Position numbers and translations under genes: made by a program. This document shows, one piece after another, positions 17,874 through 24,091 of a DNA stretch of 33,234 nucleotides. The stretch's first letter is position 1. Every line of letters begins with the position of its first letter. The notes beneath the pieces were generated by a model. It worked only from the letters and a program-made list of their open reading frames with translations. It made no database searches and had not been told where the DNA came from. The stretch comes from Candidatus Nanoarchaeia archaeon (GTDB taxonomy: Archaea; Nanobdellota; Nanobdellia; CSSed11-243R1). Location of the stretch: positions 725,376-758,609 of the forward strand of contig JAQTNH010000001.1 in NCBI GenBank assembly GCA_028713895.1, written 5' to 3'.

Positions 17874-18459
17874 ATTTGTGCCTCCAGTTCGTGAACTCCT
17901 CAAAGCCCTGGCATATTATGTGGCTTTCAAGTATCTCAAGCATAAATTTCTCTTTGTTTTTAAGCCCTTTCAAAAATTGTATTTGGGAAAGTTCCATAAA
18001 ATGAATCTCCCTTGAGTACTTTTCCTGCAATCCCAGAGTCTTTCCCTTCGGAACTTTTCCTACAATCAAAACATCCAAATCACTTTCTTTTGTAGCATAT
18101 CCTTTTGCAAAGGAGCCGAATACAAGAAAGGGCGCATCAGTTAGTTTCATTATATCCGCGACTATCTGGTAAACCTCAAAGTTTGAAGAAGCGAATTTGT
18201 TAAATTTGTAAATCTCAGCCGCAATCAACATGCTCTTTGTCAGCATATTTGCCTTATTAAGAAAAAATTCTTTCAGCTTGCCCTTTGTTTTGCTTTGTAG
18301 TATCCTTTCCTGTTCAAGAGCATTAAGCGTCAACTGAACTGTTCTCTGGTTTGACTTAAGCTTCCTTGCGAGGTCCCTGCCATAATAAGAATTATTAATG
18401 TCCTTGGTAAACAAACCAATTATTCCCATAGCTTTTTCATTGAATACTTTTTTATTCAT
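17860..18459 (-). CDS. Winged-helix/MNT nucleotidyltransferase, likely antitoxin
   Basis: 199 residues. Residues ~10-65 form a winged helix-turn-helix (YYGRDLARKLKSNQRTVQLT, then LNALEQERILQSKTKGKLKE). Residues ~105-160 hold a minimal nucleotidyltransferase core with the motif G115-S116 followed by D127-x-D129 (GSFAKGYATKESDLDVLIVG). MNT proteins of this type pair with HEPN toxins. The N-terminal DNA-binding domain suggests that the protein also represses its own operon; the inverted repeat around its start (18439-18480) is a candidate site. A TATA-like TTTATATA about 27 nt upstream of ATG 18459 indicates a leaderless message. The gene overlaps the toxin gene. Confidence 0.85.
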   Translation of the reverse strand: MNKKVFNEKAMGIIGLFTKDINNSYYGRDLARKLKSNQRTVQLTLNALEQERILQSKTKGKLKEFFLNKANMLTKSMLIAAEIYKFNKFASSNFEVYQIVADIMKLTDAPFLVFGSFAKGYATKESDLDVLIVGKVPKGKTLGLQEKYSREIHFMELSQIQFLKGLKNKEKFMLEILESHIICQGFEEFTNWRHKYGPA

Positions 18460-18490
18460 ATGACTAATTTAGTATTCAATCATATATAAA
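18439..18490 (-). promoter_or_regulatory. Promoter and putative operator of the MNT/HEPN operon
   Basis: Read on the minus strand, TTTATATA at about 18483-18490 is the TATA box. The inverted repeat ATTGAATAC (18472-18480 on the minus strand) and GTATTCAAT (18439-18447) has 9-bp perfect arms 24 nt apart, one just downstream of the TATA box and the other inside the first codons. Binding of the winged-helix antitoxin here would block transcription; this is inference. Confidence 0.5.
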
Positions 18491-18533
18491 CCTTTCGGGC
18501 GAGCATAAAAATAGTATGTAAAAACATGATTTC

Positions 18534-19730
18534 TTAAATGTCTTTAAGGAAAACCAGCGTTGCTATGGCAGCTATGAAAAGCGCAGTAGTAAAGTAAAAC
18601 AGGTTTCCAAGCTCAGCGACAGTTAGGACAGCGCCTATTGTCAGCGGGCCAAAGATGCCGCCAATATTGTAAAGCATTTCAGCTGCGCCGTCAACTTCCC
18701 CGCGCAGATTCCGCGCTACCCGTTCCTTTATGTAATAATCAATGATTATCAGTATGAACATCGCACCGAACGATGTCAGCACAAGTGAAATTGCGAGCGT
18801 GATAAGGTTCTGCTGCAACAAAAATATTGCCTGCCCAAAAAGAATCAGCACCGCGCCAATCGGCAGTATCTTCTTTACACCAAGCGAATCCAGCAATTTT
18901 CCCGCAATCAATGCAGAAATTGCCCCAGGCAGGGAGATTAATGCAAGGATTGCCGCGCCAAGCAGTATGCCTGAGCCAAGGCTGTTTGCATAAATCGGCT
19001 CAAAAGTCCAGATTGCGTATTCCCAGTAACCGAAGACAAAGGAAAATGCAAAAATTGCTATCAAAGGCTTGCCCAGCTTGTAGACTGCCTTTGCTTCCCC
19101 AAAAAACAATCCGTCGTGCCAAAGAATGTTCTTTGCCCGCTTGAACCCGTCAAGATTAATGTGGGTTTTTCCAGGGAAGAGAAATATTGCAAAAGAGAGT
19201 ATAACCAATACAGACAGCATAAGAAGCTTGAGCATGAAAGTTACATCGAACAAAAGCATGAGGACTCCTGCAATGAGCGAGCCAAACAGCCAGCCTGCGT
19301 AGTTGACTGATGTGAAAAATCCTGCAGACTCGCCAACAATGTGCGGGCGCGCGTGGTCCAAGACAAAAACAAATGCGCTTATGCCGTACATTGTTGAAAA
19401 TATCCCGTACATAATCATGAAAAATAAAAATGCCTGAAAATTCCCTCCGAACAGGAACAGAAAGGAAGCTGCAAAGCCCAGCAACCCAAGAATAAAGACA
19501 AACTTTTTTCCAAGCTTGTCGCACAAGTCACCCGCAGGCAGGCTTGCAAACAGCGAGGCTATGGGATGCGATGACAAGATGACTCCGACAAGGAAAAGGC
19601 TGTTAAGCCTGGATTCAAAATAGATTGGCATGAAATACCAGAGGATTCCCTCGATAAGCGTTACGAGCCCGAAAAGCACCGCTATATTGCGCGTCTTGCT
19701 GTTTATGTAAAAAAACGGGCTGTGGTGCAT
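18534..19730 (-). CDS. Major facilitator superfamily (MFS) transporter
   Basis: The 398-residue protein has about 12 hydrophobic helices, the full MFS length. An MFS motif-A-like loop lies between helices 2 and 3 (GDLCDKLGKKFVF, close to G-x-x-x-D-K-x-G-x-K), and a second copy follows the middle of the protein (GKLLDSLGVKKIL). The ATG at 19730 has TTTTAAATA about 25 nt upstream, so it is probably leaderless. It is divergent from the half-size MFS gene beginning at 19816. The substrate cannot be read from sequence; efflux of a small molecule is a usual role for this type. Confidence 0.85.
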   Translation of the reverse strand: MHHSPFFYINSKTRNIAVLFGLVTLIEGILWYFMPIYFESRLNSLFLVGVILSSHPIASLFASLPAGDLCDKLGKKFVFILGLLGFAASFLFLFGGNFQAFLFFMIMYGIFSTMYGISAFVFVLDHARPHIVGESAGFFTSVNYAGWLFGSLIAGVLMLLFDVTFMLKLLMLSVLVILSFAIFLFPGKTHINLDGFKRAKNILWHDGLFFGEAKAVYKLGKPLIAIFAFSFVFGYWEYAIWTFEPIYANSLGSGILLGAAILALISLPGAISALIAGKLLDSLGVKKILPIGAVLILFGQAIFLLQQNLITLAISLVLTSFGAMFILIIIDYYIKERVARNLRGEVDGAAEMLYNIGGIFGPLTIGAVLTVAELGNLFYFTTALFIAAIATLVFLKDI

Positions 19731-19747
19731 GAATGTTTAACAGCGCA

Positions 19748-19796
19748 GTTATTTAAAAATGTTTCAAAACATGTTCAGCCCAATGTTTATATTTAT
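19748..19796. promoter_or_regulatory. Divergent promoters between the two MFS genes
   Basis: A minus-strand TATA-like TTTTTAAAT (about 19750-19758) lies 25 nt from the full-size MFS start. A plus-strand GTTTATATTTA (19785-19795) lies about 26 nt before the ATG at 19816. Both genes look leaderless and are transcribed away from each other. Confidence 0.5.
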
Positions 19797-19815
19797 CATG
19801 TTCTTGATTACTGTA

Positions 19816-20370
19816 ATGAACAAAATACTCAGGATACTGATAACAACAAGCGTGCTGTGCAATGCAGCATTCGCTTTTCTTGAGCCCATCTATGCCATTT
19901 TTGTTGAGAGAATAGGCGGATTCATACTCGAAGCGTCAATCTCCATGGGGCTTTACGCCATGGCTTTGGGAATTGTCACAATAATAATAGGAAAGATTTC
20001 AGACAACAAGCAGCACAGGGCAAAGCTGATTGTTGCAGGATATGCCCTTGCTGCGCTCGCGTTCCTCGGGTACTACTTTGTAAAAAGCCCGTGGGAGCTG
20101 TTTGCAATACAGATTGTCCTTGGAGTATCAAGTGCGCTGATTGACCCTGGGTGGAATGCGCTCTTTGGGAGGAACGTAAAGAAAAACAAGGAAGCGACAG
20201 AATGGGGATTCTGGGAAGGATGCAAGCAGATATCCATAGGAATAGCCTCGATAGTCGGAGGCTTGATAGCCTTTGCATTCGGGTTCAAAATATTAATCTT
20301 AACAATGTTCATCTTTGAAGTAGCTGCGACAATAAATGTTTCAAGGCTTTTGTGGGTTAAGAACACATGA
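19816..20370 (+). CDS. Half-size MFS transporter-like membrane protein
   Basis: I chose the ATG at 19816 because the TATA-like box lies 26 nt upstream; the longer frame from 19759 would start upstream of that box. The 184-residue product has about six hydrophobic helices and an MFS motif-A-like loop (GKISDNKQHRAKLI, ~57-70), matching one half of an MFS transporter. A second half is not encoded downstream: the frame ends cleanly and overlaps the GNAT gene by 4 nt (ATGA). It is therefore either a genuine half transporter that would need to dimerise or a stable remnant. It stands back-to-back with a full-size MFS gene. Confidence 0.7.
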   Translation: MNKILRILITTSVLCNAAFAFLEPIYAIFVERIGGFILEASISMGLYAMALGIVTIIIGKISDNKQHRAKLIVAGYALAALAFLGYYFVKSPWELFAIQIVLGVSSALIDPGWNALFGRNVKKNKEATEWGFWEGCKQISIGIASIVGGLIAFAFGFKILILTMFIFEVAATINVSRLLWVKNT

Positions 20371-20801
20371 TGATACGCACTCTCAGGAAAAATGAAGTAA
20401 ACAAAGTATCCGGGATAGTCAGAGCCAATTATTCCAAAACATTTGAGAAACGCGCCAGGAAAGAAATGAATGCGATGTTTGCAAAAGAAGTTATCAGGCC
20501 ACATTTTATAGTTGCTGAAGACAAAAACAGGATGGTGGGCTTTGCAGGATATGTGCAGTCATGGGAGGATTACAGCGTGTATGAACTGCTCTGGGTAAAT
20601 GTCTTGCCAGAGCAGCAGCATAAGGGCATTGGGACAGCGCTGGTCAGGGAAGCAATAAGGCACATCAGAAAACGCAGGGGAATTGACAAGGCGCATCTTG
20701 TTTCCATAACCACGACATTCCCGAAATTTTACAAGAAGCTCGGCTTCAAAATAGTAAAAAGCCTTGAAAAGAAATATAAGCTGATGGTGCGAAAACTCTG
20801 A
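20367..20801 (+). CDS. GNAT-family N-acetyltransferase
   Basis: The 144-residue protein shows the GNAT fold. An N-terminal MIRTLRKNEVNKVSGIV strand-helix is followed by strands FIVAEDKNRMVGFAGYV and YELLWVNVLPEQ, then the acetyl-CoA-binding motif A, QQHKGIGTALV (~86-96, matching Q/R-x-x-G-x-G/A), and a late YKKLGFKIV typical of motif B. The ATG overlaps the half-size MFS stop (ATGA at 20367-20370), so the two are co-translated. The acceptor is unknown. The pairing with a transporter suggests detoxification or small-molecule modification, but that is only inference. Confidence 0.85.
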   Translation: MMIRTLRKNEVNKVSGIVRANYSKTFEKRARKEMNAMFAKEVIRPHFIVAEDKNRMVGFAGYVQSWEDYSVYELLWVNVLPEQQHKGIGTALVREAIRHIRKRRGIDKAHLVSITTTFPKFYKKLGFKIVKSLEKKYKLMVRKL

Positions 20802-20825
20802 TTCTTTTTCTATAAAAAATAAAAT
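20801..20825. terminator. Bidirectional terminator between GNAT gene and tRNA-Ser
   Basis: The plus strand has TTCTTTTTC right after the GNAT stop. The minus strand reads ATTTTATTTTTTATA immediately after the tRNA 3' end. These T-tracts can end both convergent transcripts. Confidence 0.5.
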
Positions 20826-20909
20826 CGCCGGGACAGGGATTTGAACCCCGATATCCCGAAGGAAACTAGCTCTCAAGGCTAGCGCCATACCGAGTTAGGC
20901 GATCCCGGC
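20826..20909 (-). tRNA. tRNA-Ser(UGA)
   Basis: On the minus strand a 7-bp acceptor stem GCCGGGA/TCCCGGC (20903-20909 with 20827-20833) encloses all the tRNA arms. The anticodon stem CTAGC/GCTAG carries the loop CTTGAGA, giving anticodon TGA. A long class II variable arm (TTTCCTTCGGGATAT region) marks it as serine rather than another UGA-like call. The T-arm is GGGTTCAAATCCC-like. The discriminator base is G, as expected for archaeal tRNA-Ser, and CCA is not encoded. No intron is visible. It is convergent with the GNAT gene. Confidence 0.95.
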
Positions 20910-20984
20910 TAACCCTTCTTTGAAAAGAAGCGTTAGCGGAAGAAACCCCGCATGCTGCTTTCAATGAAGGCTACCAAAAGAAAA
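20908..20984. repeat. Hairpin-bearing repeat element, copy 2, abutting tRNA-Ser
   Basis: A hairpin of GCTAAC (20908-20913) with GTTAGC (20932-20937), one C-C mismatch, then CTTCTTT (20915-20921) with AAAGAAG (20924-20930) abuts and overlaps the tRNA 5' end by 2 nt. The 22-nt string AATGAAGGCTACCAAAAGAAAA (20963-20984) matches 16805-16826 with three mismatches. The rest of the 121-nt gap up to 21030 is A/T-rich with TTTAAA at 20995-21000, a possible distant tRNA promoter; I see no gene in it. Confidence 0.55.
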
Positions 20985-21030
20985 CAATTTAGCCTTTAAA
21001 ATGCTTACTAAATAAAAAAGAAAGAAAAAA

Positions 21031-21246
21031 TTACTTTTTGAACGCTGAGAAAAATGCTCCCTTAAGCGCGAACAAAAGTCCTGCTATCATCAAAACATCT
21101 GTCCACAGCAAGTTCGGGTTGATTATGCGCGCGTTTGCAAGCCACATAAGAACCCCTGTTATGAATAAAACCACACCTATGAATATGTTGTTCTGCCACT
21201 GGCATATGCAGGTAATCAAGTCATTATGATGCTCTTCTTTTGCCAT
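21031..21246 (-). CDS. Small two-TM membrane protein of unknown function
   Basis: 71 residues beginning MAKEEHHNDLITCICQW, with two hydrophobic helices (IFIGVVLFITGVLMWLANA and LLWTDVLMIAGLLFALKGAFF) and a short basic end (FKK). The start is supported by GAGGTGG about 4 nt upstream of ATG 21246. Its start lies 18 nt after the stop of the methyltransferase gene on the same strand, so the two may be co-transcribed. No family is recognised. It differs in sequence from the other small two-TM protein at 16429-16728. Confidence 0.7.
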   Translation of the reverse strand: MAKEEHHNDLITCICQWQNNIFIGVVLFITGVLMWLANARIINPNLLWTDVLMIAGLLFALKGAFFSAFKK

Positions 21247-21264
21247 TAAACCACCTCATCTTTA

Positions 21265-21891
21265 TTATAGCAATGAATTATTTGTTTTTATAGATTTGTA
21301 TACCCAGAAGCCAGCTTCCTTTGCAAGCACTTCCACATTCCCGAAAATTGCGCTCATTTTATCCGACAGGCGTGAGCCGCCTTTGTTGTTCCGCGCAACA
21401 ATCTGAAACAAGCCGTCCAGCTTAAGATGCTCGAATGATTTCTGAATCATTTCATAGCAGATGTCCAGCCCTGCTGCCATTGGCGGATTCAGCAGGATTA
21501 TGTCAAACATCTCGTCTTTCAGCGTGCTGAACATGAAACTCTGTTTTGCAGAGGCGTTCCCGACAAGATTTCGTTTAAGATTTATTTTTGCAGCCCAGAC
21601 AGCGCGCTCATTTATGTCAACCATTGTGACATGGCAGCTGGGGCAGAGCTTTGCAGCCATTATCCCTATAAAACCGTAGCCGCATCCAAGGTCAAGAACT
21701 TTCGAGTTTCTCCTGAGCTCCATATTTTCAACAAGGATAAGGCTTCCCCTGTCAATTTCGCGCGGGGAGAAAATTCCAGAGGCTGTAATAAAATCCAGCG
21801 GAATCCCTAGCACATTTGCCCTGAATTCGTACTCTTTCCGCTTGCAGATAGGACACGGCGAAAAGTAATGTTCATGCCTGTTTAGTTTCAT
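21265..21891 (-). CDS. RsmC/MJ0882-like class I methyltransferase
   Basis: The 208-residue SAM-dependent methyltransferase has motif I DLGCGYG (67-73) for SAM binding, an acidic residue ending the next strand (VTMVDINERAV, ~88-98) and the catalytic NPPM (135-138), typical of enzymes that methylate exocyclic amino groups of bases. The segment GIFSPREIDRGSLILVENM ahead of motif I matches the arrangement of the archaeal protein MJ0882 and the C-terminal half of bacterial RsmC (m2G in small-subunit rRNA). An N-terminal CPIC (~13-16) and HYF add a possible half zinc site not seen in MJ0882. An rRNA or tRNA guanine substrate is likely but not shown. Confidence 0.8.
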   Translation of the reverse strand: MKLNRHEHYFSPCPICKRKEYEFRANVLGIPLDFITASGIFSPREIDRGSLILVENMELRRNSKVLDLGCGYGFIGIMAAKLCPSCHVTMVDINERAVWAAKINLKRNLVGNASAKQSFMFSTLKDEMFDIILLNPPMAAGLDICYEMIQKSFEHLKLDGLFQIVARNNKGGSRLSDKMSAIFGNVEVLAKEAGFWVYKSIKTNNSLL

Positions 21892-21903
21892 AATTCCGAA
21901 TCC

Positions 21904-21927
21904 TCATACTCGTATTACTAAGTATGA
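21904..21927. promoter_or_regulatory. Inverted repeat in the methyltransferase/RAM divergent region
   Basis: TCATACT (21904-21910) and AGTATGA (21921-21927) are 7-bp perfect arms 10 nt apart, placed between the methyltransferase start (21891) and the divergent RAM-domain gene (21986). It could be an operator for either gene or a leader hairpin of the methyltransferase message. Confidence 0.35.
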
Positions 21928-21985
21928 AAAGCTTTTTATTTGTTTATTTACTTGCTTTTTTATAACAATACAAGGGGTGGAAACT

Positions 21986-22222
21986 GTGATTACTGCATTC
22001 GTACTGTTAAAGGTAAAACGCGGCGGAGAATTGGGCATAACAGACTCAATAAAGAAAATGGCTGAAGTACAGGATGTATCATTGCTTTACGGGGAATATG
22101 ATGCAATCCTAAAGATTAAGTCAAAGACCATGGAATCACTGCAGGACTTCCTTGTAAACAAACTGAGAAAGGTTGACGGGATAGACAAGACAGCGACCCT
22201 GATTTCAAACAACCCGACATAA
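21986..22222 (+). CDS. Stand-alone Lrp/AsnC ligand-binding (RAM) domain protein
   Basis: 78 residues matching only the effector-binding half of Lrp/AsnC regulators: MITAFVLLKVKRG, then VQDVSLLYGEYDAILKIK (~30-50) and a closing VDGIDKTATLI. There is no helix-turn-helix. I chose GTG 21986 over GTG 21977 because AGGGGTGG (21973-21980) sits 5 nt before it and the family begins with this M/V-x-T/A-FVL strand. Stand-alone RAM proteins are common in archaea, form dimers or octamers, bind amino acids, and may pair with full-length Lrp proteins. No partner lies in the window. Confidence 0.85.
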   Translation: MITAFVLLKVKRGGELGITDSIKKMAEVQDVSLLYGEYDAILKIKSKTMESLQDFLVNKLRKVDGIDKTATLISNNPT

Positions 22223-22226
22223 TCCT

Positions 22227-23177
22227 TTATTCTTTTTTCCGTATTTTAGGATAAGCCAGATACCAGAATACAAAAATGTAAACCACAAAGAACATCCAGC
22301 CCGCATTCTCGTGGAATATTGAAATCGCGATTTTCGGGGAAACCAGGTGCCCTATCAGCATCAGGACATAAATACGCAAAATATTGACGCAGAACATTCC
22401 AATCAGCCCTGGAATCCACAGTAATGCCGCGAGTTTCTTGTTTATGCGCTTCCAGTCCAGTATTACTATTGCCATGTAAAAGAAAATGAAAAGGCTTCCG
22501 GACTCAATCCCTGAACACGGCGCGCCTATATTGACTTCAAAGTTCCCGACAGAAAGCACTGGAGTGCCGTACGAACTTGCGGATGATGAACTGTTGAATG
22601 TAAGCCCCAGAAGGAAACTTGCGCCTTTTGCCACTGCTGTAGAAAAAATAATCCAGTTCTGTTGTAGCGCTGCAGAAATTATCGCGGTAAGGAAGAACAT
22701 AATTATTGTTATCAGCAGGCGGTTGCCGAACTTAGCCATAAACTCTTTTGAAAAGTTTAGATTGAACACTGAAAGCCAAAGAAGCACTGCCGGAGCAGCC
22801 AGCAGGAAGATTTCTATATAATATAGGCGTATGAGAGCCACAGGAGATGCGCCTGAGGCTACAAAAATGGCGCGAACCAGCAGTTCAGCAATGATTACTC
22901 CTGCAATTGCCGCAGCCCCGAAAACAGCAGTCTGCAGAAAATTGTGTTTTGGAAGCTTTATGCCCGTGATTTCATCCTTAACCATCAAAAAGAACAGCCC
23001 AGTGTAGAACAGGGCGTAAATAATGTTCCTGTCAAAATTGGTTGTTATTACAGGCAGCGGTACAAAATGCCCTAAAATGAACTTTATCAAAAAGAATCCG
23101 AAAGAGACTGAAAGCAGGAAAACCGCCATTTTTAGGGCAAACAGCCTAAAATCCCTGTTTTTCAGCAATTCGAACAT
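22227..23177 (-). CDS. Archaeosortase/exosortase-family transpeptidase
   Basis: The 316-residue integral membrane protein has about eight hydrophobic segments. It contains the exosortase/archaeosortase triad in order and spacing: Cys221 in GAPCSGIES, Arg268 in NILRIYVLML, and His289 in IFHENAGW. These enzymes cut C-terminal sorting signals from surface proteins outside the membrane and are thought to attach the protein to a lipid. The product looks complete and active. A likely leaderless start at ATG 23177 is supported by ATTATTAAAT on the minus strand about 27 nt upstream. It is divergent from the PfkB-like gene. No protein in this window has a clear PGF-CTERM-type signal, so its targets must lie elsewhere or use an unrecognised signal. 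Confidence 0.85.
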   Translation of the reverse strand: MFELLKNRDFRLFALKMAVFLLSVSFGFFLIKFILGHFVPLPVITTNFDRNIIYALFYTGLFFLMVKDEITGIKLPKHNFLQTAVFGAAAIAGVIIAELLVRAIFVASGASPVALIRLYYIEIFLLAAPAVLLWLSVFNLNFSKEFMAKFGNRLLITIIMFFLTAIISAALQQNWIIFSTAVAKGASFLLGLTFNSSSSASSYGTPVLSVGNFEVNIGAPCSGIESGSLFIFFYMAIVILDWKRINKKLAALLWIPGLIGMFCVNILRIYVLMLIGHLVSPKIAISIFHENAGWMFFVVYIFVFWYLAYPKIRKKE

Positions 23178-23183
23178 AAAAGA

Positions 23184-23210
23184 TTAAATATATGCAGTTA
23201 TTTAATAATA
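23184..23210. promoter_or_regulatory. Overlapping divergent promoters (archaeosortase / PfkB-like)
   Basis: On the plus strand TTAAATATA (23184-23192) is about 27 nt before ATG 23216. On the minus strand ATTATTAAAT (about 23200-23209) is about 27 nt before ATG 23177. The two start-to-start regions are only 38 nt apart, so the polymerases would compete; joint regulation is possible. Confidence 0.5.
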
Positions 23211-23215
23211 TTCCT

Positions 23216-24091
23216 ATGAAAGTAGCTGTAGTAGGCAATATATGCAAACGGATAGAAGTGCGGGACAACAAGAAATCAAAGCCAGAAATAGCAGGCTCTT
23301 TTATTTCAGCGCTTACAGCAGCAAGGCTCGGGCATGATGTCACATTAATCTCCAGAGTCCCGGACAACACTGATGTTTTGAGCCAGCTCAGGAAGGAAAA
23401 AATAACCCTGCAGAAACAGAGCGCCTGGATGGAGACTGTTTACGAATCAATATACACAAAAAATGGCAAGCAGATAAAGGTTCTGAGCGATGCCGGGCCG
23501 ATTGTCAAGGCTATACCTGGAAACTATGATGTTGTCTTGATATCCTCTTATTACGGATATGTGAACTCAGAGGTAATCAAGACCTTGAAAACTCCGGAAA
23601 ACATTGTCTGCCTTGACACCCAGAGTTACACAAAACACCGCGGCGCAGACGGCATGCTTCTCAACAAGCCATGGCTTGACAAGGAGAAATATCTAAAACA
23701 TGTTGATATCCTCTCCCTCAACATCAATGACCTGTTCTATCTCACCGGGAAAGTGAGCCTTAACTCTGCAAACGACCTTCTTAAATTCGGGCCAAAACTT
23801 GTGGTCCTCACTGTAAAAGACCAGTGCAATTACATATTCTATGACAAGACATATCTCAAAATGCCGTTCTATAAAGTCAAGACATCCCTGCCCTCAAAGA
23901 AAGGGCTTGGGGAAGTTTATGACACGTGTTTTGCATTGAAGTTCGCTGAAACCCATGACCCAAAAGAAGCGGGGTTTTATGCTGAAGCCGCGACATCGCT
24001 CGTTGTTGAAAGAGACGCTGTCAAGAAGCCAATCGGGCCTGCTGAAGTAAAAGCGCGCTTTAAGATTATGAAAGACATTTTCCTGGCGTGA
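23216..24091 (+). CDS. PfkB/ribokinase-family protein with altered catalytic motif
   Basis: The ATG at 23216 is preferred (TATA 27 nt upstream) over the in-frame ATG at 23192, which overlaps that box. The 291-residue protein has the PfkB outline: MKVAVVGNICKRIEV at the start, a sugar-binding-like AGSFISALTAARLGHDVTLIS (~26-46), DVVLISSYYG, LNINDLFYLTG (~168-178, matching the family's N-x-x-E stretch) and VVLTVKD. The catalytic GAGD is replaced by G230-L-G-E233, so the base is Glu instead of Asp and activity is doubtful or altered. Sugar kinase is the family role; the substrate is unknown. The stop abuts the convergent cbf5 stop with no gap. Confidence 0.75.
   Translation: MKVAVVGNICKRIEVRDNKKSKPEIAGSFISALTAARLGHDVTLISRVPDNTDVLSQLRKEKITLQKQSAWMETVYESIYTKNGKQIKVLSDAGPIVKAIPGNYDVVLISSYYGYVNSEVIKTLKTPENIVCLDTQSYTKHRGADGMLLNKPWLDKEKYLKHVDILSLNINDLFYLTGKVSLNSANDLLKFGPKLVVLTVKDQCNYIFYDKTYLKMPFYKVKTSLPSKKGLGEVYDTCFALKFAETHDPKEAGFYAEAATSLVVERDAVKKPIGPAEVKARFKIMKDIFLA

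Noticed and set aside
17411-18504. GGGCGAGC occurs on both sides of the HEPN/MNT module (17411-17418 and 18497-18504), like an insertion footprint
   Set aside because: Eight bases is short, the bases around the two copies do not match in the same order, and the first copy overlaps the toxin stop codon. Chance is a good explanation.
19759-19815. A longer start for the half-size MFS protein at ATG 19759
   Set aside because: The added residues lie upstream of and across the likely TATA box for ATG 19816 and add only Met/Phe-rich sequence.
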